Shown: positions 10,018-20,500, counted from the stretch's first letter. The stretch is DNA of 64,000 nucleotides from Cladopsammia gracilis (GCA_022457155.1 JAJGOT010000121.1:501001-565000); one strand, 5' to 3'. The notes: generated by a model from the sequence alone, not told the origin. Made by a program: numbers and translations.

Positions 10018-10866
10018 TTCTATTGTTTAACTATTCATGCGTTTATTCCCAAGGTTCCCATGGGATTTGCATGTTAATTTTATGCGCGATAGAAAGAATG
10101 CGAGCACGTGATCATTCTATGCAACTTTCAAGGCCACAGCTCTTGAAGAAACGGAGCAAATCCCCTCTGAATATTGAAACAATAGAAATTTGTTAATGAG
10201 TAAAAATGAGCCATTTTTTAAAAAATCGAAGAGGACCCTTTTTAGGTCATTAACCATTTTCTATTGTTTCAATATTCATACGTTTATTCCAAAGGTTCCC
10301 TTGGGAATTGCGTCCAAATTATATGCGCGATAGAAAGAGTGTGAGCACGTGATCATTCTGTGCAACTTTCAAGGCCACAGCTCTTGTAGAAACGGAGCAA
10401 ATCCCCTCTGAATATTGAAACAATAGAAATTTGTTAATGAGCAAAATTGAGCCATTTTTTTGAAAAATCGGAGTGTTTACATTTTAGCTCATTAACCATT
10501 TCCTATTGTGTAAATATTCATGCGTTAATTGCCAAGGTTCCCTTGGGACTTGCGTCCTAATTTTATGCGCGTTAGAACGAGTATGAGCACGTGATCATTC
10601 TGTGCAACTTTCAAGGCCACAGCTCTTGTAGAAACGGAGCAAATCCCCTCTGAATATTGAAACAATAGAAATTTGTTAATGAGCAAAAATGATCCATTTT
10701 TTGAAAAATCGAAGGCCTCATTTTAGCTCATAACCATTTTCTATTGTGTAATATCATGCGTTAATTGCCAAGGTTCCCTTGGGACTTGCGTCCTAATTTT
10801 ATGCGCGTTAGAAAGAGTGTGAGCACGCGATCATTTTGTGCAACTTTCAAGACCACAGTTCTTTTA
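10018..10866 (+). repeat. Satellite array, ~240-bp unit, 3.5 copies
   Basis: Units start near 10018, 10259, 10501 and 10739, each with TTCTATTGT, a CATGCGTT or CATACGTT block, GAGCACGTGATCATT, CAAGGCCACAGCTCTTG and AAATCCCCTCTGAATATTG. The last unit is truncated. A lone diverged unit lies at 17405..17660. Confidence 0.85.
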
Positions 10867-11700
10867 GACGTTTGCCAAGTTTTGAATTAATTTGTCCTGC
10901 TTCGTCCAGTTCTGAAACTTTGCGAGGAGTGACGCATACCGGGGAAGTAAGAAGATTTGCACATTTGGTATCTGCGGCAGCCTTTGTGGTGTCGTTTGCC
11001 CAAGGGGGGGGGGGGGGGGGGGGGGAGGGGTGTACTTTGCATATTTCTGTTGGGGGTGTGCCGCTGGAACTCTGAAACCCTTACCTTATTCCAGTCTTGA
11101 TGCTTCATACGACTGATCAGTTTCCTGGCAAATGATACCCTATTGCAGACCAAAACACTCTGATTTCTACACCTTATCCCTAAATAACTCTGCTTGGCAA
11201 TCATACCCCTCACAACGGCACATACCCATATATATATGTATATATTATACGAGAGTACTTTCCCCAGTTTGCGAGAGCTGGCATGGGTGGGTCATGAAAG
11301 CATGGCCTTGGCGTGAAAATAAGCAAAGAAAAAAATTGAAAGGGGGAGGGGAGAGGAAGTATAACAATCTTCCTATGCCCTCCACTCAATATCTAATAGT
11401 AATACAATTAACATGAGAAGGTTGGCTTGAAAGAGGAAGCATTTCCCTGGCTTCTTTTTATTGTCTATTATAATACATTATTGTATTTCAGTACAGTTTT
11501 CCAGTTTTTTTGTCTTCTATACATATATACAAGTTAGAGTAGAAAGGCATACGATACAGCATTAAACTAGAAAATACAGTATCAAGTTTTCTTTGCTGAT
11601 CACTGTTGACGCCAAACACAACCATGTAACTATGGAGCATCCATTTTTGATATTGACTGACATGCGCCCTGGGTTCTTGAATGGACTTTGCCCCTTAGTG
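10867..11700. other. Intergenic, no gene recognised
   Basis: Contains a G homopolymer at about 10997-11024 and a short TA-rich run near 11230. On minus an AATAAA at 11461-11456 is a possible polyadenylation signal about 240 bp after the KIN stop codon. Confidence 0.4.
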
Positions 11701-11766
11701 TCATGTGTCCAGTTTGCAGATGTCTTCATACGGAATTCTATCAATTCTCTTCCCTCTGTGAGGACC
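11701..11766 (-). pseudogene. KIN: KIN last exon (C-terminal KOW end)
   Basis: Acceptor TTTTCTGTTTCTCCAG, then GPHRGKRIDRIPYEDICKLDT and TGA. The human protein ends with the equivalent GxRVEGIQYEDISKLA-type sequence, so this is the family's natural terminus. Confidence 0.88.
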
Positions 11767-12024
11767 CTGGAGAAACAGAAAAATAATGTAGGCATGTAAT
11801 GCATACAGAACTGCAGGTATTGCGCATCGCGTTCTTAACTTCACCTGCATGTACATGGACTGTTCACAGTTCCGTTTTTTCTTATGTATTTGTCCAGTTG
11901 ATCGATGCTTAGTTGCTATTTTTAGTTTCACGGTGCACTAAAAACTGGAAAGAGTACAAAAACTGTTCAAGGGGTGGGTGAAAGTGAAGATAGTTTAGTC
12001 TCCCAAAAAGTATAGCTGACTTAC

Positions 12025-12125
12025 ATCTTTAGGATCCAATGTGAATGAAAAACTCTTTTCATCCAAAGATACAAGCGAAGCTGTTGACCCTCTGTGGACA
12101 CCATTTACAACCATCACAGTCTTAC
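12025..12125 (-). pseudogene. KIN: KIN exon, KOW motif
   Basis: Acceptor TTTTCATCCTTAG, 101 nt, donor GTAAGT. It encodes GKTVMVVNGVHRGSTASLVS and ends FTLDPKD, matching the VLVLNGGYRGNxGTLExIxE KOW block of KIN17. Phase 1 in and phase 0 out, consistent with both neighbours. Confidence 0.88.
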
Positions 12126-12686
12126 CTAAGGATGAAAATCCAAATACTTCTTCATGTGTGTCGTACATTGTCACAATATTTGTTGAGGACTAGGTTAAGA
12201 GAAATTAAACAAAGGCTCCTACGATCAAGCCAACACGTAAATGCGAAACATTCAGACCTTCCCCTCTCCTAGATGCTTGCAATCCCCCACCCTCCCTTCC
12301 TTCCAATGCCATAACCATGGACAAGGCAGGTGACCACTACATATTGTGGGCTCAATGTTCACAGACCCTTTTTTTAGGTGATATTGCTCCACTGACCTCT
12401 CCCCCCACTCCTTGCATTTAACTTCCCACCCTCCCCTCCCCTCCCTCGAATGCCCTCCCCATTGGTAAGACAGGTGACTTTTACAGTGGTAACAGCTGAT
12501 AGAGCAAGCAATTGAGTATAATTTGATCCCACTGCTACAACTAAATCAATATGCTTCGCGTATTCATGAGTTAAAAAAGGATCACGTTTGGCTGGGGTAC
12601 TGGAGGATTAATGCACCAATGTACTTATTATCCAAACAATCTTAAAGTGTGCTATTGCAACCAAATCATGGTAGTACAAATTGAAC
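12126..12686 (-). other. KIN intron, no further feature
   Basis: C-rich patches (CCCTCCC-type) near 12280-12450 and otherwise unremarkable sequence. No extra exon needed by phase. Confidence 0.5.
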
Positions 12687-13028
12687 AGTTACCCAATACT
12701 GGGATGACTGTGAAACCTAATGCTGGGATGACTGTCAACAGTTCCCTAATGCTGAGATAACTGTGAACAGTTACCTAATGCTGGGATGACTGTGAACAGT
12801 TACCTAATGCTGGGACTGTTGTGAACAGTTACCTAATACTAGGGTGACTGTGAACAGTTACCTAATGCTGGGACAACTGTAACAGTTACCTAATGCTGGG
12901 ATGACTGTGAACAGTTACCTAATGCTGGAACGACTGTGAACAGTTACCTAATGCTAGGATGACTGTGAACAGTTACCTAATGCTGGCACGACTGTGAACA
13001 GTTTCCTAATGCTGGGATGACTGTTTCC
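12687..13028 (-). repeat. 29-bp minisatellite derived from the KIN exon/intron boundary
   Basis: About 12 units of a 29-bp repeat. On minus each unit reads ACAGTCATCCCAGCATTAG followed by GTAACTGTTC. The first part is KIN exon coding (TVIPAL plus one base) and GTAACT is its 5' splice site. The exon-proximal unit has GA instead of GT at the donor position, while about eight distal units retain GT. The array has therefore expanded across the donor of the exon at 13006..13105. Confidence 0.85.
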
Positions 13029-13105
13029 CAATGTTCCTGGTCCACTCTGATCACATCTCCACTGTCTGACATCTTTATTACTGCGACAAATAGATTTTGA
13101 ATATC
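13006..13105 (-). pseudogene. KIN: KIN exon upstream of the minisatellite
   Basis: Acceptor TTTACCTGTAG, then DIQNLFVAVIKMSDSGDVIR and VDQEHWETVIPAL, equivalent to the KxIDSGDKLKLDQxHLETVIPAPG segment of KIN17. 100 nt in length, it joins in phase to 12125 only if a donor at the repeated boundary is used. Confidence 0.85.
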
Positions 13106-13708
13106 CTACAGGTAAAAACAAATACATGTAACAAGCATAACATCACAAAAGCGAGCCACTACTTCAATAAATGTTCTTCCATCTATCCAGTGACAGATAT
13201 AGGGGAAGAGCCTTGTGGACCCCACCCCCACCCCCTTATTATTTTTACTTCCCCACCCCCCTTTTATTCACTCCCACTTTACCAGAAGGTCTGGATCTGC
13301 CAGTGCTGTCGCATTGCTGGAGAGGGGGTGAGTTATCAATGTACCTATTAGGAGGACAGGGAGAGGGGGGGGGGGGGTTGGGGTTAGAAATATCCCCAAT
13401 CGTCACTCGTTACATTAATGTACACAAGAACCAAAAAAGTAGGTACATAGATACACTTGCTACAGTCAGAGACTCCTTGTATTAAACCATTGTACGTCAG
13501 TAAGCGCTGTGTTAATTAGATCACTTAACTTGTGTGTGTTATTCATTTTTAGTGCAATCTGCAAGGCTTTGTAATAATATAAGGTCTTAGATTTTATTGG
13601 ATAATTTGAGTTATTCGTGTACTTGTTTTGCCCCGCCATGATTAGCTTTCCAGCCATTTGCAAAGCAAACCAAACCATCCAACCCTGTATTGTTGTACAA
13701 AGAATAAA

Positions 13709-13730
13709 TTGTTGTTGTTGTTGTTGTTGT
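13709..13730 (+). repeat. (GTT)n microsatellite
   Basis: Seven units of the trinucleotide in the KIN intron. Confidence 0.85.
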
Positions 13731-13746
13731 AAGCACTGGTTTGTAC

Positions 13747-13815
13747 CTTAACTGTTCCTTTCTTTTTGTAGTATCAATCTCCAAGCTTTTTGGTGACAAC
13801 TTTAATGACGATTCC
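13747..13815 (-). pseudogene. KIN: KIN exon with in-frame TGA
   Basis: Acceptor TTCTTTTACAG, 69 nt, donor GTACAA. It reads GIVIKVVTKKLGD, stop, YYKKKGTVK where the family has a residue such as K or R between LGE/LGD and the aromatic pair. TGA at 13776-13774 could be a CGA-to-TGA transition. Confidence 0.8.
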
Positions 13816-14203
13816 CTGTAAAAGAAAGAAAACAATACATTAAATGGACCATCTGTGAAAAAGGAAACAGGGAATTCTTGTAGACTACTTTCATGAAACA
13901 GTTTTTTTTTTGCATGGAAAATTTCCTTTGGATACAGGTCTTTGCTATCCAGTTATTTTTGCGACTGATTTTCATCTTTTTCTGCTCCTCCATCTGCAAG
14001 AGAGTAATCCGATGTATTTTTCAGTATCGACAAAAATGTTATTGGTTAGGAGAGAATTGAAGACATCAGTCTGTCTGATTATGGTGGTATTCATACTGGT
14101 GCATTAATAAATGGATGGATAAATAAATACAATGTAAATAGAACAATAGGATGTCAAATCAGAACCACATCTCTTGTAAAATAAACAACAAAAATCCACT
14201 CAC

Positions 14204-14240
14204 TTCCATTATTTCCTCCAAAGCTGATTTTCGTTTTAAA
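14204..14240 (-). pseudogene. KIN: KIN 37-nt exon (KRKSALEEIME)
   Basis: Flanked by TGCAG acceptor and GTGAGT donor on minus. It matches the KKKSALDEIMEIEEE segment of KIN17. One carried base, then 12 codons, ending in phase 0 for the next exon starting MEEQKK. Confidence 0.75.
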
Positions 14241-14470
14241 CTGCACAAAAAAAAAAAAAAATAATAAAAGAATCATAAATTAAACTGTTTAACATCATAA
14301 TGGTAAATCATAAAAATCAATTACAGTGTCCAGAGGAAAAGCCCCACTTTTTGCAAGAGAAATTACCGGTAGCAAGGCTGGTTTGTTCCCCTTTTCCATA
14401 AAATATTCAATTTGGTCATTCAACATTAGGAAGTGAATGACAGTATTACTACTCCCTCCTGCATGGGAGC

Positions 14471-14765
14471 ACGTGAAAGTACTGCTGAAGAGGTTTCATT
14501 TGAATGGTGACACCATAGGATTTCATCAACAGACTCAAAAGTTAGAACAAAAATGGTACCATGTAAAAGTACTGCAAAAGAGGTTTCATTTGAATGGTGA
14601 CACCATAGGATTTCATCAACAGACTCATAAGTTAGAACAAATGGTACCATGAAAAAGTACTGCAGAAGAGGTTTCATTTGAATGGTCACACCATAGGATT
14701 TCATCCACAGACTCAAATGTAAGAACAAATGGTACCATGCAAACGTACTGCTGAAGAGGTTTCAC
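14471..14765 (+). repeat. ~89-bp minisatellite, 3-4 copies
   Basis: The unit marker GGTTTCATTTGAATGG recurs at 14492, 14582 and 14670, with a broken unit at 14758. Each unit also carries ACCATAGGATTTCATC and AGACTCA. The same family appears in reverse orientation at 54911..55010 and as an array at 58984..59360. Confidence 0.85.
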
Positions 14766-14793
14766 GCAAAAAAATTATCCTAATTTTTAAAGA

Positions 14794-15882
14794 AGACTAA
14801 TGGTTATACAAACAATAGCTAGTGTGACCTAGTGTGCCAAACGCCCAAACGAAAGCGGTTGAAAACAGGTTGAAGAACAGAGTTTTCTGACAACAAGCGT
14901 GCAAAACCAAAATGATTTTTGTTTGGGTCATTTACGCTCAGTTGCCAACAGCAATTAAAATCAAAACCCGAGTCGTTTTTGGTCTTAAAATCGAAACTCT
15001 TCAAGTAAATTGCACGCTTAACTGTGTGTGGCAAAATAATAAAAATAAATAAATAAATAAAATAAAATACATTTACTGAACACTTTATTAAGGATGATGA
15101 AACCATAAGATTAATACTGTTCGAGCACTGTATGTACCTCACTGTATGTACCTCAGCGTAACTCAGCTGCGTTTTGCTGAAATTTGCATACGACACAGTG
15201 TTGGTAACGCAACACACCATTTGTCTGTCCACTTCTAAGAATTCTCTGCTTTCTTTTTAGTTTTGACAGACAAAAATAAGACTAAGCTTTGCCAAACTCC
15301 CTGCTTTCATTTCCAAGTATCGTTTGGGCAATAGAATGACTATATACTCTGGAGGTGCTTCTCTTTTTGAATAGCGAGATGTTTACAGTATATCCAAAAG
15401 GTTTCAAATTACTTTTGACATATGCAAATTGCACAGTGAGCAAACAACATACATACATACATACATACATAAACTTTATTTTAACTTGAATTTAAGTGTA
15501 GCTTGTGAAGCTCATTTCTTTCGAGTAAAATAACATATAAGAAAGCAAAAAATAAAATTTACAAAAAAAAAAAAATAAATAAAAATAAATAAATATTTAC
15601 ACTATTTACATAATTTTCTATACTAATTAAAACTAATACATTGGTTAGATCACATTTTAAAATTCAAGAAGTATAGAAGACAATCATGTCTAAAAAGATA
15701 TTACTTTAAGAAGTCTTCTAAAACTAGTTAAAGTAGGCTCAGATCTTACATCTTACAACAAAAACCAAAAAAAAATAAGTTTCCTTGGCAAAAGTATTGA
15801 GCTCTTCCCATAGCCATAAAAATGGCTAGAAATGTTTTTAATCGTTTGTCAAGGGATAAGCGTAGCCATTATTGTTTTTGTC
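14794..15882. other. KIN intron, no exon recognised
   Basis: A 137-codon minus frame at 14819..15232 has no recognisable domain and is not supported by splice signals. A (CATA)n run lies at about 15450-15472, followed by A/T-rich low-complexity sequence. The missing middle KIN exons were sought here and not found. Confidence 0.45.
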
Positions 15883-16153
15883 TAAATGGATACTAACGGA
15901 TTAGCCGTTCGAATGGCTGAATATTTTTTTCCGAACGGATAGCCCACGCCATTCGCACGGCTAGCAGCAGAAGCCATTTGAACAGCTGAAGATTTTTTTG
16001 AACGGCTAGCAGCAGCCGTTCAAATGGCTGAATAAACTTTTTGAACAGCTAAACAGAAAATCACAGCCGTTCGAATGGCCTCCTGCCGTTCACGATTGGC
16101 AAGTGAACGGCTTGAACAGATAGCCGTCAGTATCGTTTTCGCGTGAGGTCACA
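15883..16153. repeat. GCCGTTCGAATGGC-rich dispersed element
   Basis: A dense array of imperfect copies of GCCGTTC/GAATGGCTGAA, bounded by GGATACTAACGGATTAGC and an inverted relative CAGATAGCCGTCAGTATCG. The same right end and internal motif occur at 38370..38835. Confidence 0.6.
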
Positions 16154-16339
16154 AATGTTGTTTGTAAACCAAGTGAACATTTTTTTTAAACATGACAGTT
16201 GCGAATATTGAAAAGAGTAAAATATTCACCATTGGCTTTCGATACAAACACTCTATTTTGCACCATGTTTACCCTACTTACCTTCAATAAGACAACAGCA
16301 TAACTACAGAATACAGGGCCAATTTCCTAGGTAAATTTG

Positions 16340-16600
16340 TTGAGGTGGCTCAGTGGCTCGTCTGTCCACTGGTGAGCCACCGAGCCACTCTGTAATATAC
16401 ATGTACCTTCCTCGTTCTTTAAACATTCAAGTCGACTGGCGAGCCATCAAGCTGATGAGCCACTCCGTAACCTTGCTCGTTCTTTAAACACTCAAGTTGA
16501 CTGGCGAGCCATCAAGCCACTCTGTGATACACATTTCTCGTTCTTTAAACTCTTAAGTTTCCTGTTTCACTGACAGAGCCACTTCAGTGATAGTCCTAGA
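16340..16600 (+). repeat. Imperfect tandem repeats, CTCGTTCTTTAAAC units
   Basis: Three to four degenerate units containing GAGCCAC, CTCGTTCTTTAAAC and CAAGT(C/T)GACTGGCGAGCCATCAAG. Confidence 0.65.
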
Positions 16601-16787
16601 AAATTGGCCCTGCATTCTGTGGTTGCTCCAGACAGACAATTATTCACTAAGTCACACAATGGATTGACACATGTCGGACACGAAACGTCTTACGAACTGT
16701 GTATCATCATTTCGGGGTCTACAATATTTTCGTCTAACTCATAACTTCTTTAATTTAAGTTACGTAAGCTAAGCTTATGTTTCATAC

Positions 16788-16994
16788 CTCGTTACGGCAA
16801 TGTTTCTGGCACATTTGACAATAGCCTGTGTACAGACGCCCCTCCCTTAAAAAAAAAATCGGATTTTTTTTTTAGGGGAGGGGCGTCTGTACACAGGCTA
16901 ATTTGACAATACCATCTTAACTTCTGCAATCCTTTAGCCTTTATCTGTTTGCTATGGCTTTTGGAGTTAATGTTCCTGCCTTTTCTTTTCCCAT
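16788..16994 (-). pseudogene. KIN: KIN exon 1, interrupted by a MITE
   Basis: The ATG at 16994-16992 opens MGKEKAGTLTPKAIANR, matching the KIN17 N-terminus. A missing base then shifts the frame, and IKAKGLQKLRWYCQ continues one frame over. A 79-bp hairpin element interrupts WYCQ-M, after which MCQKHCRNE and a GTATGA donor follow. MCQKxC is the start of the family zinc finger. Confidence 0.85.
16822..16900. mobile_element. 79-bp hairpin MITE with 9-bp target duplication
   Basis: TAGCCTGTGTACAGACGCCC is perfectly mirrored by GGGCGTCTGTACACAGGCTA, with an A/T-rich loop. It is flanked by identical ATTTGACAA at 16813-16821 and 16901-16909. A 9-bp duplication suggests a Mutator-like family. The inserted site is coding sequence of KIN exon 1. 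Confidence 0.93.
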
Positions 16995-17404
16995 ACTGCA
17001 AAGATTTAGCTAGAAGAGTTTCAGTTTTCACGATAACGACGTCGACGCGAAAGAAATAATTTTGTCCGCCATTGGAAGTCCAACATGCAACGCGAGCTGT
17101 GCCCGTTCCAGTTTCCAGCAGCTGCTTGAGCCCGCGGTATGTAGGGCTTGTAAAACACAACAACATTTGCCTTGACTATAACTTGTTCTTGACATACAGT
17201 AGAAGTTCCCGATCATTCAAAATGCGAATGAGAGTTCAGACCACAGAGGTCTTAACTTCGAATCAAATGAATCAGTGTAGTAATTACAATTCTCTTTGCG
17301 CAAGATATTAGTCATATTACATCATATTGAATTTTTCATGCAAGGGACAAAATTGTCGGTTCATTGAACTTGTTTTGTCATAATTCAATTTGCGGCTGTA
17401 GTGA
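16995..17404. other. 5' flank of KIN
   Basis: Region upstream of the KIN start on minus, with several CG dinucleotides, plausibly 5' UTR and promoter. No TATA box or other motif is strong enough to call. Confidence 0.35.
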
Positions 17405-17660
17405 TAACAGATATTCATACGTATATTTCTAAGTTTCCCTTGGGAATTACCTGCTTAACTTTTGCGCGTAAGAAAAAGTGTGAGCTTGTGATCATTTGGT
17501 GCAACTTTCATTGCTACAGCTCTTGTAGAAACGGAAAAAATCCCCTCTGAATATTGAAACGATAAATTCTTGTTTATGAGCAAAAATGAGCCATTTTTTC
17601 AAAAATCCAAGAGTTCCCTTTCTAGCTCATTAACCATTTTCTATTGTTTTAATATTCATT
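17405..17660 (+). repeat. Lone diverged unit of the 240-bp satellite
   Basis: Shares TATTCATACGT, AAGAAAAAGTGTGAGC, GTGATCATT, GTGCAACTTTCA and AAATCCCCTCTGAATATTG with the array at 10018..10866. Confidence 0.75.
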
Positions 17661-18066
17661 TCTAAAAATTAAAAGCAGAATCTCCAGAATGTGTTACATG
17701 TATTTTTTTTTTCATTAACAATAAATTTAGGGCTTCCAAAAATTTATTGGAAAACCGGGCAGGAGGAGGGGGTCTCTGGGCTTGCAAATCCAGGCGGGTG
17801 GGGGGTCTAGCGGGCCAGAAAATCCGGGCGAAAGGGGAAAGGTAAAAAAATCTTGCCATCCATCAGGGGATAACCCAATGTAATCACGGTTTAGGAAGTA
17901 TAAGACTAGTGTGGGTTTGATTGGGAATCAATAAATTAAATATTCAAAGCGAGTACAGAAAATTGGTAGCGTCAATCAATTCAGTCTCATGCGCATGAGT
18001 ATAGGCTACGTGAAACCTCTTGTTAATTTCATAAATACTAAAAATACACTGGATAGTCAATTGATT
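17661..18066. other. No feature recognised
   Basis: AT-rich intergenic sequence with G-rich patches near 17765-17835. No supported ORF. Confidence 0.4.
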
Positions 18067-18235
18067 GGTAGCCTGTTCCAGGCTCCGAGATAGTGGGGAA
18101 CGCGCGAAATAAAAAAAAAAGGAAAAAAACGCGGGGGAACTGGGGAGGGGGCCCGCTCCCAGTTCTCCCGTGATTTTCTCTCTCTTTTTTAATTCGCGCG
18201 TTCCCCACTATCTCGGAGCCTGGAACAGGCTACCA
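18067..18235. mobile_element. Foldback MITE, GTAGCCTGTTCCAGGC family
   Basis: ATTGGTAGCCTGTTCCAGGC with CTCCGAGATAGTGGGGAACG is mirrored at the right by CGTTCCCCACTATCTCGGAG and GCCTGGAACAGGCTACCAAT. A relative lies at 33868..34029. Confidence 0.85.
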
Positions 18236-18490
18236 ATCAATTGACTATCCAGTGTATTTTTAGTATTGATTGATTGGTAAAAAATATTGCTTGAAGGTGA
18301 AAACAAGTAGTTGTATAGTTAATGATTCCCGAGTTGACGTCATCTAATTAGCATTTTGTAAATTCAAATCTCTACAACTCGCTAACACGACGTTCAAAAC
18401 AAGAAATATTTTACCATTGAACTATTCTATGTACATAGAGTTGATTCTGAAAATAACTTTCTAGGGGTGATAGGTACTTTAAAGAAAAAC
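18236..18490. repeat. Half copy of the 61269..61735 palindromic element
   Basis: Shares GTAAATTCAAATCTCTA, AACTCGCTAACAC/GCGACGTT, AACAAGAAATATTT and GTACATAGAGTTGATT with the element at 61269..61735. Only one arm is present here. Confidence 0.7.
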
Positions 18491-18599
18491 AATAATACAT
18501 TATTAAAATCTTAGTAAAATCTAATTAAATATTAGTGTGGTGATGAAGATGACCCAACTCCACCCTGCCAAATGTTTCAGCGGTCTTCTCGTTTACGCC

Positions 18600-18996
18600 T
18601 AGGTACTTGGTGTATCCCTGATCATAATGTATGGTACTTCATGTATCTCTTATTGTAATGTATTTAGATATATTGCAGTGTAATTTAGGGTTGGATTACA
18701 GTATCTAGGGTTGAAGCACTGATTTTAGTATTTATGTTTAAGCACTGATCCCAGTATTTCCAGTGTATCGAAAGGGTTAGTTCTTATATATGGTCTGGGC
18801 TAGCAACATGTTATCTTATATCCCTTAAACATTACAGATTCCGGCAGCTAGTCCTCGGTGGTGTAGTGGATAGTGTGCATGTAGCAGATCATACGGCCCG
18901 GGTTCGATTCCCTATTCTGTTGTTTTTTCTCCTTTTTCTACTGAAATAAAAACTAAGTGTTTAAATACAAAATAATAAGGGATACACCAAGTACAT
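18600..18996 (+). mobile_element. TIR element containing a tRNA-like Pol III promoter, copy 1
   Basis: TIRs (C)TAGGTACTTGGTGTATCCCT and AGGGATACACCAAGTACAT bound ~397 bp. Inside on plus are TGGTGTAGTGGATAGTG (A-box-like) and GGTTCGATTCC (exact B box) about 35 bp apart. Flanking 9-mers TCGTTTACG and CCGTTCACG look like a mutated target duplication. It is inserted in the PLE fragment that continues at 18998. Confidence 0.8.
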
Positions 18997-18997
18997 A

Positions 18998-19812
18998 CCC
19001 GTTCACGTCGCATCTGCTCCACTGACATTTTCTTCAATAAACGCTGCCAAGAACTTATCAACTATTTGGCACTACGAGGTTACAGTCGCCGCTTTCTTAG
19101 AAGAGAAGTCAACCGCGTAAGCAACATCCCACGTCACGAAACGTTGAAACCACGACCACAGAACAACTCGAACCGCACTCCATTTGTCATCACCTCTTAT
19201 ATCCAGCTTTGCTTTATAAGTTCTCCCTAACGCTTCTTCTGCTGTACATTTAAACATTCTACAGTCCTCCGCTCGCGCGCTGCAAGCAAATATTTTCCTG
19301 TCCACCCGCCTTAGCTTACAAACGAAGCCCTAACCTACGTGACCTTTTAGTAAGAACTAAGTTGCGTGACCGCACCAAAATTCAAGAAAAAAACTCCATC
19401 TGGCATTTATAAATGTAATCCTCGCTGCCTGTTCATACAAGTAATCCACCTGCCCTACAAGAAAGTCAAAATAAATACACTTTCTCTGCTACTAAGGAAG
19501 AACGATATATCAATGACACTTTAAATTGTAAATCTAAAAACTTTATTTACCTAACTGGATGTAAGAAATGCGCAAAACAGTACATTGGAGAAACCAAACG
19601 CCAACTAAATGAACGCTTTGCGGAACATCGCCGCTCCATCCTCAATCACCACCATCTTATCAATCCTACTCCTTTTTCAATACATTATAACCAACCTGGT
19701 CACTCTATCAGCGACATCCTTCTTGGAACTCGTCCGCAACAACCGCGACTCAGTGAGAAGGGCACTCGAGGCCCATCTTATAGGACTTATAGATAAAAGC
19801 GATGACCCTTGA
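18998..19812 (+). pseudogene. Decayed PLE 3' half (RT thumb and GIY-YIG)
   Basis: Several frames give PLE protein in order: RRICSTDIFFNKRCQELINY, then FLRREVNRVSNIPRHETLKP, then the endonuclease FIYLTGCKKCAKQYIGETKR followed by LNERFAEHRRS. Frameshifts near 19200, 19330 and 19640 and stops disrupt it. The 5' side is interrupted by the TIR element at 18600..18996. Confidence 0.8.
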
Positions 19813-19842
19813 TACTCATGGTATAAATAGACGTATAAAACT

Positions 19843-20500
19843 TAACCCTTATTTGCCTAGGGTTTTTTTTAGTTCCTGAGCCTGGGGAGCACATTGTGCC
19901 CCTCCTCGTAAATTCAAGAATATTAGCCCTTGGATTTACAGGTTTATCTCCGATATTTTCAAGACCATTTAAAATTAGCACATGCTGTTTTCAGTAGCTG
20001 TTCAGCTATCCTTGAGACACATTTTAGTAAAGTTTGGCGACAACCGGTTGCTATGGTAACGAGATATGACGTCATAAGTAACATGTGGTCAACCTAGTTT
20101 TGACGAAAAAAGCGTGTTTTTTACCTTTTTTCAGCGAAAAAACAAATAAAATGCTACCAAAAGCATCAAAATGTTTGATTGTATGTTATTTTGCAACTCT
20201 AGCAGACAATATTTGCAATTTCTGCATTTTTCTGATAAATTTGAATTTTTAGTAAAATCCAACATGGCGGCCACCTTGGCGGCCATTTTGGATGACGTCA
20301 CGGACCCCCGCAGTGCCCCAACCCATAATATTACCTTATTTTGCAGAGCACATCGCAGGCTATCTATAATATGTAAAATATTTCCGAAATATTGCAACAT
20401 CGCAAAAACCCAAAGGGGGGGGGGGGGTTTGCAACACCCCCCCCCCCCCCCCTTGTACCACGGTTGGGGTATACGTTTGCGTGCACGTCCGAGGGTTAAG
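19843..20500. mobile_element. piggyBac-like non-autonomous element
   Basis: Begins TTAACCCTTATTTGCC and ends GTCCGAGGGTTAA; TTAA targets with CCC/GGG termini are piggyBac hallmarks. The right 320 bp (GTTATTTTGCAACTCTAGCA, CATGGCGGCC, CGAAATATTGCAACATCGC and a G/C homopolymer hairpin) recur at 22535..22856. Confidence 0.65.

Larger units (their letters stand above)
11701..16994 (-). pseudogene. KIN: KIN (KIN17) homologue, intron-bearing, disrupted
   Basis: KIN17 is a nuclear DNA/RNA-binding protein with a zinc finger, a winged helix and C-terminal KOW motifs. Recognised pieces on minus: exon 1 16788..16994 (KGLQKLRWYCQ, then MCQKHCRNE after the insertion), 14204..14240 (KRKSALEEIME), an exon near 13950..13997 (MEEQKKMKISRK), 13747..13815 (GIVIKVVTKKLGD), 13006..13105 (KMSDSGDVIRVDQEHWETV), 12025..12125 (VMVVNGVHRGSTASLVSLDE) and 11701..11766 (RIDRIPYEDICKLDT, stop). 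A fragment reading KPALLPVISLAKSG near 14345..14393 may be another exon. The last junctions keep phase (69, 100, 101, 66 nt). Lesions: a 79-bp MITE and a 1-bp deletion in exon 1, TGA at 13776-13774, and a lost donor at 13005-13004. Exons for roughly residues 38-250 were not found. Retained introns exclude a processed copy. Confidence 0.85.

Noticed and set aside
12045..12272. Plus-strand coding frame near 12.05 kb
   Set aside because: The minus strand encodes the KIN KOW exon with matching splice sites, so the plus frame is a shadow.
12687..13028. Regular 29-bp repeats as a possible CRISPR array
   Set aside because: No spacers; units are contiguous and derive from an exon/intron boundary in a eukaryotic gene. 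The 71-bp and 49-bp arrays were rejected for the same reason.
14819..15232. 137-codon minus frame
   Set aside because: No domain, no supported splice sites, crosses a low-complexity TTTATTT stretch; not KIN-like.
18560..18600. Possible minus-strand hammerhead near GCTGAAACATTTGG
   Set aside because: CUGANGA core not present; only the 3' side resembles a PLE end.
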